A stretch of 64,000 nt of DNA from Evansella sp041820985 (GTDB taxonomy: Bacteria > Bacillota > Bacilli > Bacillales > Salisediminibacteriaceae), in contig NZ_JBGUAU010000004.1 of the NCBI RefSeq assembly GCF_041820985.1, forward strand, positions 62,001 through 126,000, written 5' to 3'. The notes under the pieces were generated by a model. The model made no database searches, was not told where the DNA came from, and was given only the letters and a program-made list of their open reading frames with translations. Position 1 is the first letter of the stretch. Each line of letters opens with the position of its first letter. This document shows, one piece after another, positions 34,665 to 42,822 of this stretch. The position numbers and the translations under genes are program-made.

Positions 34665-35307
34665 TTTGAAAACAGATACTAAAAACTTTTTACATGATAA
34701 TCCAGCTCTCTATTCAGCTTTTAATGGTGACTATCATCAAAGTATGGCGAAGTTTATGCATAAGCTTTTAACAGAATATAACGGAGGGAAAAAAGTTCTG
34801 GATATTGGCTCAGGACTAGGTCGTGAAGTTGCCTATCTAAATAGTGTGGAATATGAAGCTACCGGTTTAGATAACTCTAAAGAAATGTTTTCCTGGGCGA
34901 AGGAGCACTACCCTGATTCTCCATTTGTATTTGGCGATCAAGTAGATTTTTCACTTAACGAGAAAGAGGGGCAACGCTGGCTTTCAGAAGATCTGTTGGA
35001 TCAGACCGTTTTTGAAGATATGGTTGTTACTCTAAAAACACGCTTTAGTATTGATCTTGCAAGTCAAATGTTAGAGCGCAGCTATAGTTGCTCGGTGACA
35101 GGCTATGAGCCTATTTTGGAACATGTAAGACATCGTCTATTTTTCCCGCAAGAGTTAGTACATTATCTCTCAAATTCAGGTTTTCGCTTATTACAGCTCT
35201 TTGATCAACCATCACCACATGTTAAAAAGTATTCCCTACATACTCCTTTGGCATTTAGCACTGATATGCAAGGAACACGAATGCAAGTGGTTGCGCAAGC
35301 AATATAG
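34654..35307 (+). CDS. Short class I SAM-dependent methyltransferase
   Basis: A 217-residue protein with a clear SAM motif I (VLDIGSGLGREVAYL near 48-62) and the acidic end of strand 2 (GLDNS near 70). After VFGD near 92 the sequence goes directly to VDFSLNEKEG, so the usual motif II-III segment seems missing and the protein is about 30-60 residues shorter than most relatives. The start at 34654 overlaps the upstream gene and follows AAGGGGAACG. Methylation of the metallophore is likely if the enzyme is active. Confidence 0.75.
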   Translation: MSINLKTDTKNFLHDNPALYSAFNGDYHQSMAKFMHKLLTEYNGGKKVLDIGSGLGREVAYLNSVEYEATGLDNSKEMFSWAKEHYPDSPFVFGDQVDFSLNEKEGQRWLSEDLLDQTVFEDMVVTLKTRFSIDLASQMLERSYSCSVTGYEPILEHVRHRLFFPQELVHYLSNSGFRLLQLFDQPSPHVKKYSLHTPLAFSTDMQGTRMQVVAQAI

Positions 35308-35315
35308 GATAATCT

Positions 35316-36530
35316 ATGGCTAAATCGTCTAGAAAGGAACGCCGTGGTTTATTAATCCTTCTTTTCTTCACTTTCTTCATGGTAGTGGGCTTTGGGATGA
35401 TCATGCCATTGATTGTTGGTCATTATGTAAATGCCATGGGCTTTTCAGCGACAGCAGTAGCAATCGCTCTCGCAACGAGACAATTCTCGCAGCAAGGACT
35501 AGCGTTGGTTGGAGGAGCGCTAGCCGACCGCTTTGAACTAAGAATGCTGATCAGTATTGGCGTATTATTACGTTCGGTCGGCTTTGTTACATTGGCGTTT
35601 GCAAGTGATTACTCTATTCTTTTAGTTGCGATGATTGTTATTGGCCTCGGTGGAGTATTGTTTGAGATGCCTTATCAGACCGCTATAGCAACCTTAACGA
35701 ATAGTGAAAATCGCTCCCGGTACTATTCTTTAAACAATACAGTAACGGGTATCGCAAGTACAGTAGGGCCGCTCTTGGGGGTATTATTATTGAGTTTTGA
35801 CTTTAAAATCGTTTGTATAGGGGCTGCGATTTGTTTTATGGTAACCTTTGTTATTTCTCGTTTTGCGATGCCGCCAATTACTCGTACGGAGCCTTCGTAT
35901 TCTGTAAAAGATTCGATTAAGGCTGTGGCAAATGATCGACCATACTTGATGTTTACATTTTTTATGATTATTTTTTGGCTAGCAGCTTCGCAGATTAACA
36001 TTATTTTTCCGCTGCAAATTCAAGAGATTTCAGGAAGTGCCGGAAGTGTAGGAGTAATGTTTGCAGTTTATGCAGCTGTCACAGCGGTCTTGCAATATCA
36101 TCTTGTATCTTTACTGTTACGCAAATATTCTTCTCTTCAGAGTGTAGTAATGGGAATTTTTATTATTGCAATCGCACTACTACTTATAGCTTTTGTAGGG
36201 ACAACTTTTATGTTTCTAGCCGTAGTCGTCCTGTTTACTTTGGGGATGCTCATAGCTAGGCCGAATCAGCAGACGATTGTCGTTAGTATAGCTGACCCAA
36301 AAGCAATAGGAATGTATTTAGGTGTAAACTCTTTAGGTTTTGCTCTTGGGAGCGGTATAGGTGCGATTATCGGAGGGATATTTTTTGATTTGTCTAAAAA
36401 GACAGGTTTACACATGCTCCCTTGGTTTTTCTTTAGCGTATTATCCATTGTCTCAATGCTTGGCTTTATGCACATGAAAAAAGTAAGTCAGTCGCAAGTT
36501 GCTATAAGTGAAAGAAAACATATAAATTAA
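35316..36530 (+). CDS. MFS exporter of the predicted zincophore
   Basis: A 404-residue major facilitator with twelve hydrophobic segments. The loop after helix 2 reads GGALADRFELRML, matching the MFS motif A pattern (G-x3-D-R-x-x-R). Drug:H+ antiporter-like permeases of this type export metallophores in opine systems. It starts eight bases after the methyltransferase. Export of the operon's product is inference from position. Confidence 0.8.
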   Translation: MAKSSRKERRGLLILLFFTFFMVVGFGMIMPLIVGHYVNAMGFSATAVAIALATRQFSQQGLALVGGALADRFELRMLISIGVLLRSVGFVTLAFASDYSILLVAMIVIGLGGVLFEMPYQTAIATLTNSENRSRYYSLNNTVTGIASTVGPLLGVLLLSFDFKIVCIGAAICFMVTFVISRFAMPPITRTEPSYSVKDSIKAVANDRPYLMFTFFMIIFWLAASQINIIFPLQIQEISGSAGSVGVMFAVYAAVTAVLQYHLVSLLLRKYSSLQSVVMGIFIIAIALLLIAFVGTTFMFLAVVVLFTLGMLIARPNQQTIVVSIADPKAIGMYLGVNSLGFALGSGIGAIIGGIFFDLSKKTGLHMLPWFFFSVLSIVSMLGFMHMKKVSQSQVAISERKHIN

Positions 36531-36531
36531 T

Positions 36532-36552
36532 GTACCAAAGTGAATTTGGTAC
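36532..36552 (+). promoter_or_regulatory. Inverted repeat before the binding-protein gene
   Basis: GTACCAAA and TTTGGTAC are a perfect 8-base inverted pair around GTGAA, two bases after the MFS stop and just before TAGGAGG. There is no T-tract. It may stabilise the 3' part of the mRNA or mark an operator. Confidence 0.45.
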
Positions 36553-36564
36553 TAGGAGGTTAAC

Positions 36565-38124
36565 ATGAAAAAGTTTTTATTTACTGTTTTAGTAATAGGG
36601 ATAGTCGTTATAGTGTTGGGGTGCAGTAACTCGGATGCGATGAGTACAGAAACGGAAAATGATAATGATGAAAATCAAGAACTAGTTATTGTCGGTCAAG
36701 AAATTGCTACAAGTCTAGACCCTGTGGAACCACTCACGGCAAGCTATTTGCGAAGTGTAGGGGTTGCAGAAGCACTTTTTATAGTTAATTCAGAAGGGGA
36801 GGTTGAACCATCTCTTGCAAAAAGTGCAACAGAAATTGATGCTACAACTTGGGAAATAAAGTTAAGACCTAATATAGCATTTTGGAGCGGAAAAGCTATC
36901 GACGCAAATGCAGTAATTGCTTCTTTAGAACGTTCAAGATCACTTGATTTACAAGCTTTACCGTTCTTGGATGATCTTACTTTTCATGAAGTTGATGAAT
37001 ACACAATACAGGTAAAAACGACACGTGAACATCTGAATGTTCCACTTAATCTTTCATACTACCAAACTGTGATACATAATGCAGAGGCAAAGCAAGACTC
37101 GATAGAGACCATGGATTTCTCTGGTATGTATAAAGTAGTAGAATTTGATTCGAAACAAAAAATGGTACTGGAATTAAACGAGAATTATTGGGGAGAGAAG
37201 CCGAAAATTAATAGGATTATTCATGAAGAAATAAGTGATGGTCAAACGAGGGTACTGTCTGCACTAAATGGAAGTAGCCATGTGGCATTAAACATCCCTG
37301 TAACTAGTATGGATCAATTTAAAGATAATAAAGAGGTAGAAATAGTTGCTGCGCCAGCAGCAAATACTCAAACTATTTATTTGAATTTAAATCAACCTCA
37401 GTTTCAGGACGTTCGAGTAAGACAGGCACTTTCTTGGGCGTTAGATCGCGAAGAATTAGTGCTGCTGGGTGCAGAAGGACAGAGTACTCCTGTTACAACA
37501 TGGTTAGGATCTAACCCAGCATTTGCAGAAGCTAAAAATGCGGTATATACCAAGTTTGATGCAGAAAAGGCATCACAGCTATTAGAAGAAGCTGGATGGG
37601 TGGAAGAAGCTGATGGGATTAGATATAAAGACGGAAATCCCTTAACGCTTCGTCTTATGACTTGGGGCGGTGATAAAGCGTTAGGAGAAACATTACAACA
37701 TCAATGGACACGTATTGGGGTTAAAGCAGAGGTACAGCACGGTGATTATAGTTTAATCCAAACAGCTCGTGAGTCAGGGGAGTGGGATGCTTCTATTGAG
37801 GCATGGAGTACGTTTGGTGAACCACTTTCCTTATTATCAGGTCAATTTTCACCTGAAGGTAGCGGTAATTATGGTGGTTATAATGATGAAGTAACGAACG
37901 AGTTACTTGAGCAATTAGCTGAAGCATCTGATGAGGAAAATCGACATCAGCTAGCACTTAAGATCAATGAGAGAGTGGCAGAGCAAGCTCCCGTAATTTG
38001 TTTGTTTCCAAGGCCTCAAATCACTGCTGTAAGCAAATCACTTAATGGATTTGAGGAACATTTTAGACAATTTGAGAATGTAGTGAATGCAAACTTGTTA
38101 TTTAGCTCCTCTCATTCGAATTAG
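36565..38124 (+). CDS. ABC importer substrate-binding lipoprotein (NikA/CntA type)
   Basis: A 519-residue SBP_bac_5 lipoprotein, lipobox VLGC with Cys20. The fold is that of peptide/nickel/opine-metallophore binding proteins: AEALFIVNSEGEVEPSLAKS near 70, LRPNIAFWSGKAIDANAVIAS near 105-125 and DVRVRQALSWALDREELV near 288-305. TAGGAGG precedes the ATG. It probably captures the metal-loaded chelator outside the cell; the position behind the exporter and Zur box points to zinc, though nickel/cobalt use cannot be excluded. Confidence 0.85.
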   Translation: MKKFLFTVLVIGIVVIVLGCSNSDAMSTETENDNDENQELVIVGQEIATSLDPVEPLTASYLRSVGVAEALFIVNSEGEVEPSLAKSATEIDATTWEIKLRPNIAFWSGKAIDANAVIASLERSRSLDLQALPFLDDLTFHEVDEYTIQVKTTREHLNVPLNLSYYQTVIHNAEAKQDSIETMDFSGMYKVVEFDSKQKMVLELNENYWGEKPKINRIIHEEISDGQTRVLSALNGSSHVALNIPVTSMDQFKDNKEVEIVAAPAANTQTIYLNLNQPQFQDVRVRQALSWALDREELVLLGAEGQSTPVTTWLGSNPAFAEAKNAVYTKFDAEKASQLLEEAGWVEEADGIRYKDGNPLTLRLMTWGGDKALGETLQHQWTRIGVKAEVQHGDYSLIQTARESGEWDASIEAWSTFGEPLSLLSGQFSPEGSGNYGGYNDEVTNELLEQLAEASDEENRHQLALKINERVAEQAPVICLFPRPQITAVSKSLNGFEEHFRQFENVVNANLLFSSSHSN

Positions 38125-38135
38125 TTGCATTTACA

Positions 38136-39107
38136 ATGTACAAAATCATACTCCAAAAATTGTTACAAGCATTCATTACGTTATTTTGTGCAACGCTTGT
38201 TCTATTTATATTAACCCATTTAGCTCCTGGCGATCCTGTTAAATTGCGTTTAGGATTGCCAACAGAGGTTGCCATGAGCAATACAAAGGTCTATGAGGAT
38301 AGAGTCAATGAATTACGTTCGCAATTGGGACTGGATCAAACTATTTTCGTACAATATGTGAGATGGGTCAAACAGTTACTTCGTTTTGAATTGGGCAACT
38401 CTATCCATACAGGAAGATCAGTAAGTTCAGAAATTGCTGCAAGACTCCCTGCAACGATCCTGCTTTCCATTCCTGCATTGCTTATTCAAATAGTGCTTGG
38501 ACTACTTTTTGGTACGATCTCTGCGCTTAAAGCAGGAAAAACGTACGATAGTGTAATTAGAATCATTTGCGTTTCTTTAGCATCTACTCCAGCTTTTGTT
38601 TTAGGATTATTTTTATTATGGCTTTTTGCCGTGACTTTTAATGTGTATGAAATCAGTAGTGAGGCTAGCTTAAAAAGGATGTGGCTTCCTTCCATATTAT
38701 TAGGGCTGTTAGCTGCACCACAGTTAATAAGGATAGTTAGGGCAAACATGCTTTCTGAATTTGGTCAAATCTATGTGCTTGCTGCACTATCAAGAGGTTT
38801 TGGAACAAAACGGGTAGTCAAGCACGCATTGCGAAATGCTCTACTTCCAGTCATAACAGTAGTAGCCATTTCTTTTACGACATTGATAAGCGGTGCAGTA
38901 GTAATTGAAAGTATTTTTTCTTGGCCAGGCATTGGGAAATACGCTCTTGATAGTGTGATACTACATGATTATCCAGTTATCCAAGGTTATGCCTTTATAA
39001 TGGTAACATTGGTGATCTTCATCAATCTGTTTGTTGATTTAGTTTATTTTCTCATTGATCCTAGAATCCGTCGTAAAGGGGAAACCGGAATTGAAGATTA
39101 TGCATAA
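38136..39107 (+). CDS. ABC importer permease 1 (NikB/DppB type)
   Basis: A 323-residue inner-membrane permease with six helices and the BPD_transp_1 EAA-like loop (VLAALSRGFGTKRVVKHALRNALLPV near 207-232). The N-terminal THLAPGDP is the typical NikB/DppB start. It overlaps the next permease by 17 bases. Confidence 0.88.
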   Translation: MYKIILQKLLQAFITLFCATLVLFILTHLAPGDPVKLRLGLPTEVAMSNTKVYEDRVNELRSQLGLDQTIFVQYVRWVKQLLRFELGNSIHTGRSVSSEIAARLPATILLSIPALLIQIVLGLLFGTISALKAGKTYDSVIRIICVSLASTPAFVLGLFLLWLFAVTFNVYEISSEASLKRMWLPSILLGLLAAPQLIRIVRANMLSEFGQIYVLAALSRGFGTKRVVKHALRNALLPVITVVAISFTTLISGAVVIESIFSWPGIGKYALDSVILHDYPVIQGYAFIMVTLVIFINLFVDLVYFLIDPRIRRKGETGIEDYA

Positions 39108-39927
39108 TTCCAAATACCCGATAAGTCTTGTTTGTGGTATTCTATTACTTTTTTGGATTGCTATTCTTATAATGGGAGCACCTTTCTTAACTCCTTTTGA
39201 TCCACTGGAACAAAACTCGTCACTTCGTCTAGAAAAACCGAGTTTGACACATCCTTTGGGAACCGACCGATATGGAAGAGATGTGCTATCACGAACACTT
39301 CATGGAGGGAGAACTACATTAATATCATCGGTTTTAGCTCTTAGTTCTACACTATTTATTGGTCTTATTGTAGGTTTAGTTGCTGGAATGTATCATCGCT
39401 CGATCATCGATACCATTCTCATGAGAGTCATTGATGTACTTTTAGCCTTTCCTTTCATGGTGCTAGCTATGGTTATAGCAACTCTATTTGGCACAAGTTT
39501 TATTCATCTCCTTATTGCGGTCGTATCAGTATGGTGGATATCATTTGCTCGTTTAACAAGAAGTGTGGTCTTACAAGCGAAAAATGACACATCGATTGCT
39601 GCAGCAACTGTACTTGGGGCCAAAAGATATGTGATCATGTTTCAAGAATTACTTCCTAAAGCGGTTGGTCCAGTGCTCGTTTTGGCAACATTTGAGTTAG
39701 GTAGTTTAATTCTATCGATCTCAGCCCTTTCGTTTTTAGGTTTAGGCTCACAACCTCCGACTCCTGAATGGGGGAGCATGTTAGCTGATGGACGAGATCA
39801 CTTTTTCCAAGCTCCGCATATTTTATTAGGACCAACTCTGTTTATCATGCTCACTGTATTAGCATTTAATTTAATTGGTGAGGGACTTAGGGATTGGTTT
39901 GACCCAAATGAAATAACAAAATTTTAG
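39091..39927 (+). CDS. ABC importer permease 2 (NikC/DppC type)
   Basis: A 278-residue partner permease. THPLGTDRYGRDVLSRTLHGGR near 54-75 is the NikC/DppC N-terminal signature and TVLGAKRYVIMFQELLPKAVGP near 175 the coupling loop; ALSFLGLGSQPPTPEWGSML follows. The TTG at 39091 has AAAGGGG at nine bases; the ATG at 39100 is possible but farther. Both overlap the previous gene. Confidence 0.86.
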   Translation: MKIMHNSKYPISLVCGILLLFWIAILIMGAPFLTPFDPLEQNSSLRLEKPSLTHPLGTDRYGRDVLSRTLHGGRTTLISSVLALSSTLFIGLIVGLVAGMYHRSIIDTILMRVIDVLLAFPFMVLAMVIATLFGTSFIHLLIAVVSVWWISFARLTRSVVLQAKNDTSIAAATVLGAKRYVIMFQELLPKAVGPVLVLATFELGSLILSISALSFLGLGSQPPTPEWGSMLADGRDHFFQAPHILLGPTLFIMLTVLAFNLIGEGLRDWFDPNEITKF

Positions 39928-39938
39928 GAGAGTATAAC

Positions 39939-39965
39939 ATGGTAAAAAGAGAGCGAGAACGATGA
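39939..39965 (+). CDS. Eight-codon leader ORF (MVKRERER)
   Basis: ATG nine bases after TAGGAGAG, eight codons, TGA overlapping the ATG of the ATPase gene (ATGA at 39962). The ATPase gene itself has only a weak GAGAG upstream, so it is probably translated by re-initiation. Highly basic and charged; no function in itself is implied. Confidence 0.5.
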   Translation: MVKRERER

Positions 39966-41590
39966 TTCTGCAAGTGGAAAATTTACATGTTAGCTACAGA
40001 AAAAACTTTCATTCGAGCGAGATACTGAACAATATCTCTTTTGAATTAAAAAAAGGGGAAATCCTTGCTCTATTAGGAGAAAGTGGTTCGGGAAAATCAA
40101 CGCTTGCAAAGGCACTTACTGGATTACTTCCCCCTTCGGCTCATATAGGCAGTGGTACCTTGCATATTGGTTCTACGCTTGTTAAAGACCTTGGAAGCAC
40201 ATCGATTCAATGGGATAAAATCCGGGGAAGGATGCTCAGCATGATCTTTCAGGATGCACAACAAGCATTTAATCCTCTCCTAACAATGAAAGAAAATTTT
40301 AAAGAAATTCTTCTCTATCATGGAATTGCGTCTTCTGCTGAAGTAATCCCAGTAAGTACAAGGTTACTACGTATGCTCAATTTTCAAGACGTAAATAGTA
40401 TCTTACATTCTTATCCATTTCAACTAAGTGGAGGTATGTGTCAGCGCATTTGTCTTGCTTTGAGTCTGTGTCTTAAACCAACAGTACTTATAGCGGATGA
40501 ACCAACTTCTGCTTTAGATACTATCAATCAAATAGAAGTGCTTAATTTAATGAAAAAAATGCAGAAGGAATTTGACCTAACCGTTCTTCTGATTACTCAT
40601 GATATAGCTGTTGCCAATGCAATTAGTGACCGAGTTATTGTCTTAAATAAGGGCGTTATTGTAGAGGAAGGTGATACGAATACGGTACTTACTAATCCTA
40701 AAGCCCCGTATACTCGCAAATTATTATTATCCCGCTCTCTTATCGCAAAAGGTTCCAGAGATAGTGAACATTTGCAAAGTAATGTACCAATCCTTGAAAT
40801 TATCCAACTCGAAAAGACATTCTCTCACAAGAAGCGTGTATTGCAAGAGGTAAACCTTACCTTACATAAACAGGAGATCATAGGGATTATAGGACAAAGC
40901 GGTTGTGGGAAATCAACGTTAGCTAAGTGTATTACGGGCCTAGAAGCCCCTAGCCGAGGACGTATTTTGTATCGTGGTACTGATATTAGTCGTTTACAAG
41001 GCAAGGAAAAGCGTGAAGTTTGTAAACATATTCAATTGGTTTTTCAAGATGCTAGAGCAAGCCTAAACCCTCGGCGTACTGCTTTAGAATTAGTGCAAGA
41101 ACCACTTCGTTACTTAAAAATAGGGAAGAAAAACGAGAAAAAAGTTATCGCCGAATATTATCTTAATGAAGTTGGGCTCCATACGGAGTTACACAATAGA
41201 AGACCTCCTCAATTAAGTACGGGTCAATGTCAACGTATTGCTATTGCTAGAGCGTTGGTGTTAAAACCGGAAATTCTTATTTGTGACGAAGCAGTATCTG
41301 CATTAGATATGAGAGTTCAATCACAGATATTATTGCTATTACAACGTTTGCACAAACAATTTGAGTTTTCTATTCTTATAATCTCACATGATATTAGAGT
41401 TGTTCGTAGTTTTTGTCATAAAATTGCAGTAATGAAAGATGGGAGTTTTTGTGAAATAAGAAATGCAGGATCCTTACTTGATAAAACTAAACAGTCTTAT
41501 ACACAAATATTGCTTAAAAGTGCAAATGAGATCGAAGGAAACCTTACATTATTGGAGGAGGTTGAGGACGATGATTACAAGTATTCTTGA
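39962..41590 (+). CDS. Fused double ABC ATPase of the importer (NikD+NikE type)
   Basis: A 542-residue protein with two complete nucleotide-binding domains in one chain. Domain 1 has Walker A GESGSGKST (about 39-47), signature LSGGMCQR and Walker B VLIADEP. Domain 2 has GQSGCGKST (about 315-323), LSTGQCQR and ILICDEA, with Ala where Pro is usual. Nickel/opine systems normally use two separate genes; fused forms are known in other dipeptide-type importers. Translation is probably coupled to the leader ORF. Confidence 0.88.
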   Translation: MILQVENLHVSYRKNFHSSEILNNISFELKKGEILALLGESGSGKSTLAKALTGLLPPSAHIGSGTLHIGSTLVKDLGSTSIQWDKIRGRMLSMIFQDAQQAFNPLLTMKENFKEILLYHGIASSAEVIPVSTRLLRMLNFQDVNSILHSYPFQLSGGMCQRICLALSLCLKPTVLIADEPTSALDTINQIEVLNLMKKMQKEFDLTVLLITHDIAVANAISDRVIVLNKGVIVEEGDTNTVLTNPKAPYTRKLLLSRSLIAKGSRDSEHLQSNVPILEIIQLEKTFSHKKRVLQEVNLTLHKQEIIGIIGQSGCGKSTLAKCITGLEAPSRGRILYRGTDISRLQGKEKREVCKHIQLVFQDARASLNPRRTALELVQEPLRYLKIGKKNEKKVIAEYYLNEVGLHTELHNRRPPQLSTGQCQRIAIARALVLKPEILICDEAVSALDMRVQSQILLLLQRLHKQFEFSILIISHDIRVVRSFCHKIAVMKDGSFCEIRNAGSLLDKTKQSYTQILLKSANEIEGNLTLLEEVEDDDYKYS

Positions 41591-42671
41591 GACTATTGGT
41601 AATACACCACTCATAACAATACCAAATAGTAACAAAGCGAATGAAGGACAAGTGCTGTTTAAATATGAAAGGTACAATCCCGGTGGAAGTATTAAGGATC
41701 GTGCTGCAATTTATATTATAGAAGAGGCTGAGAAAAGGGGATTACTTAAACCTGGTGGCACTCTCATTGAGTCTTCAAGTGGCAACTTTGGCATTTCGCT
41801 TGCAATGATTGGTGCTGCTAAAGGCTATCATGTAATTGTACTCGTTGATCCTAAAACGACAAGTGCTAATTTGGCTCTCTTAAAATGTTTTGGAGCAGAA
41901 GTTATCGTTGTAACGGAACAAGATGATTGTGGTAGTTATCATAAAACAAGGATCTCACTTGCAAACAAACTGGCCAAGGAGATTAAAAACTCTTTTCGTC
42001 CTGACCAGTGCTTTAATCTTCTTAATAGTGAAGCGCATTATAAAAGTACAGCCAAGGAAATTATGGATAATTGTCCAAAAAAATTAACAACCTTCATTAC
42101 AGCTGTTAGTACTGGCGGACAATTGGGCGGTATTTCAAAATATTTAAAAACCTTTGCACCAGAAGTCCAAATCATCGGAGTGGATGCTGAAGGCTCTGTA
42201 ATCTTTGGAGGAAATGCAGATTCTTATCGAATCCCTGGGATAGGTCTTGGTTGGACACCAGTTAATCTGAACATGGAGTATATCGATTGTGCTTATAAGA
42301 TTTCTGATGAGCAGGCATTTATTACAGCTCGAGCGTTTGCTCGAAATGAAGGTATACTTATGGGCCCCTCAAGTGGAGCTTGCGCATTAGTTGCTCTTAA
42401 AGTTGCTCAACATCTTACACCAGAAGATCGCATTGTCTGTATGATTTCTGATGGTGGAGAACGGTATATTCAAACCCTATTTAATGATGAATGGATGGAA
42501 CAACAAGGTTTTGTAACAAAGGTTGATAGGGAAGCGATACGGACTATGGCACAGCAATTGCAACCTTGGAGTCGCCACCCTGCTGCTAGTGCAAATTATA
42601 GAACAGACTTAATGGATAGCTTAGAAGTTCCGGATTCTACAATACAGTTGAATTCAGAAGTGCGTAACTAA
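41571..42671 (+). CDS. SbnA-like PLP enzyme (cysteine-synthase fold)
   Basis: A 366-residue fold-type II PLP enzyme. The PLP lysine is Lys42 in NPGGSIKDR; SSSGNFG near 72 is the substrate/PLP loop. Several stretches recall SbnA, N-(2-amino-2-carboxyethyl)-L-glutamate synthase, more than CysK: YNPGGSIKDRAAIYIIE, VLVDPKTTSANL and VDAEGSVIFGG. SbnA joins O-phosphoserine-derived dehydroalanine to an amino acid amine. No SbnB-like partner follows, so the product may remain the aminodicarboxylate adduct. GGAGGAGG lies inside the ATPase gene nine bases before the ATG. Last gene of the operon. Confidence 0.82.
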   Translation: MITSILETIGNTPLITIPNSNKANEGQVLFKYERYNPGGSIKDRAAIYIIEEAEKRGLLKPGGTLIESSSGNFGISLAMIGAAKGYHVIVLVDPKTTSANLALLKCFGAEVIVVTEQDDCGSYHKTRISLANKLAKEIKNSFRPDQCFNLLNSEAHYKSTAKEIMDNCPKKLTTFITAVSTGGQLGGISKYLKTFAPEVQIIGVDAEGSVIFGGNADSYRIPGIGLGWTPVNLNMEYIDCAYKISDEQAFITARAFARNEGILMGPSSGACALVALKVAQHLTPEDRIVCMISDGGERYIQTLFNDEWMEQQGFVTKVDREAIRTMAQQLQPWSRHPAASANYRTDLMDSLEVPDSTIQLNSEVRN

Positions 42672-42779
42672 GGGTATGAAGGTAGTTCCATCTATATTGA
42701 TTAAACTTTAAATTTCTTTGTTATAGTTAGTAGAAATGGTGGTTCTGTTGTTATAAAAATACTTGCTATACTCATATTG

Positions 42780-42822
42780 TAGAATTCATTTTGACTTTTT
42801 TTTTCAAAATGAATTCTTTTTA
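42780..42822 (+). terminator. Terminator of the predicted zincophore operon
   Basis: AGAATTCATTTTGA pairs perfectly with TCAAAATGAATTCT around nine bases, followed by TTTT. The LysR stop codon (minus strand) lies in the T-tract. It is preceded by about 110 bases of non-coding sequence. Confidence 0.85.

Noticed and set aside
36565..41590. Plain oligopeptide or nickel importer
   Set aside because: Sequence alone would allow it, but the Zur box and coupled biosynthesis genes make a metallophore importer the better reading; kept as alternative.
32569..42671. Staphylopine/pseudopaline-type opine metallophore cluster
   Set aside because: The exporter and importer fit, but no nicotianamine-synthase-like (CntL) or opine-dehydrogenase (CntM) gene is present.
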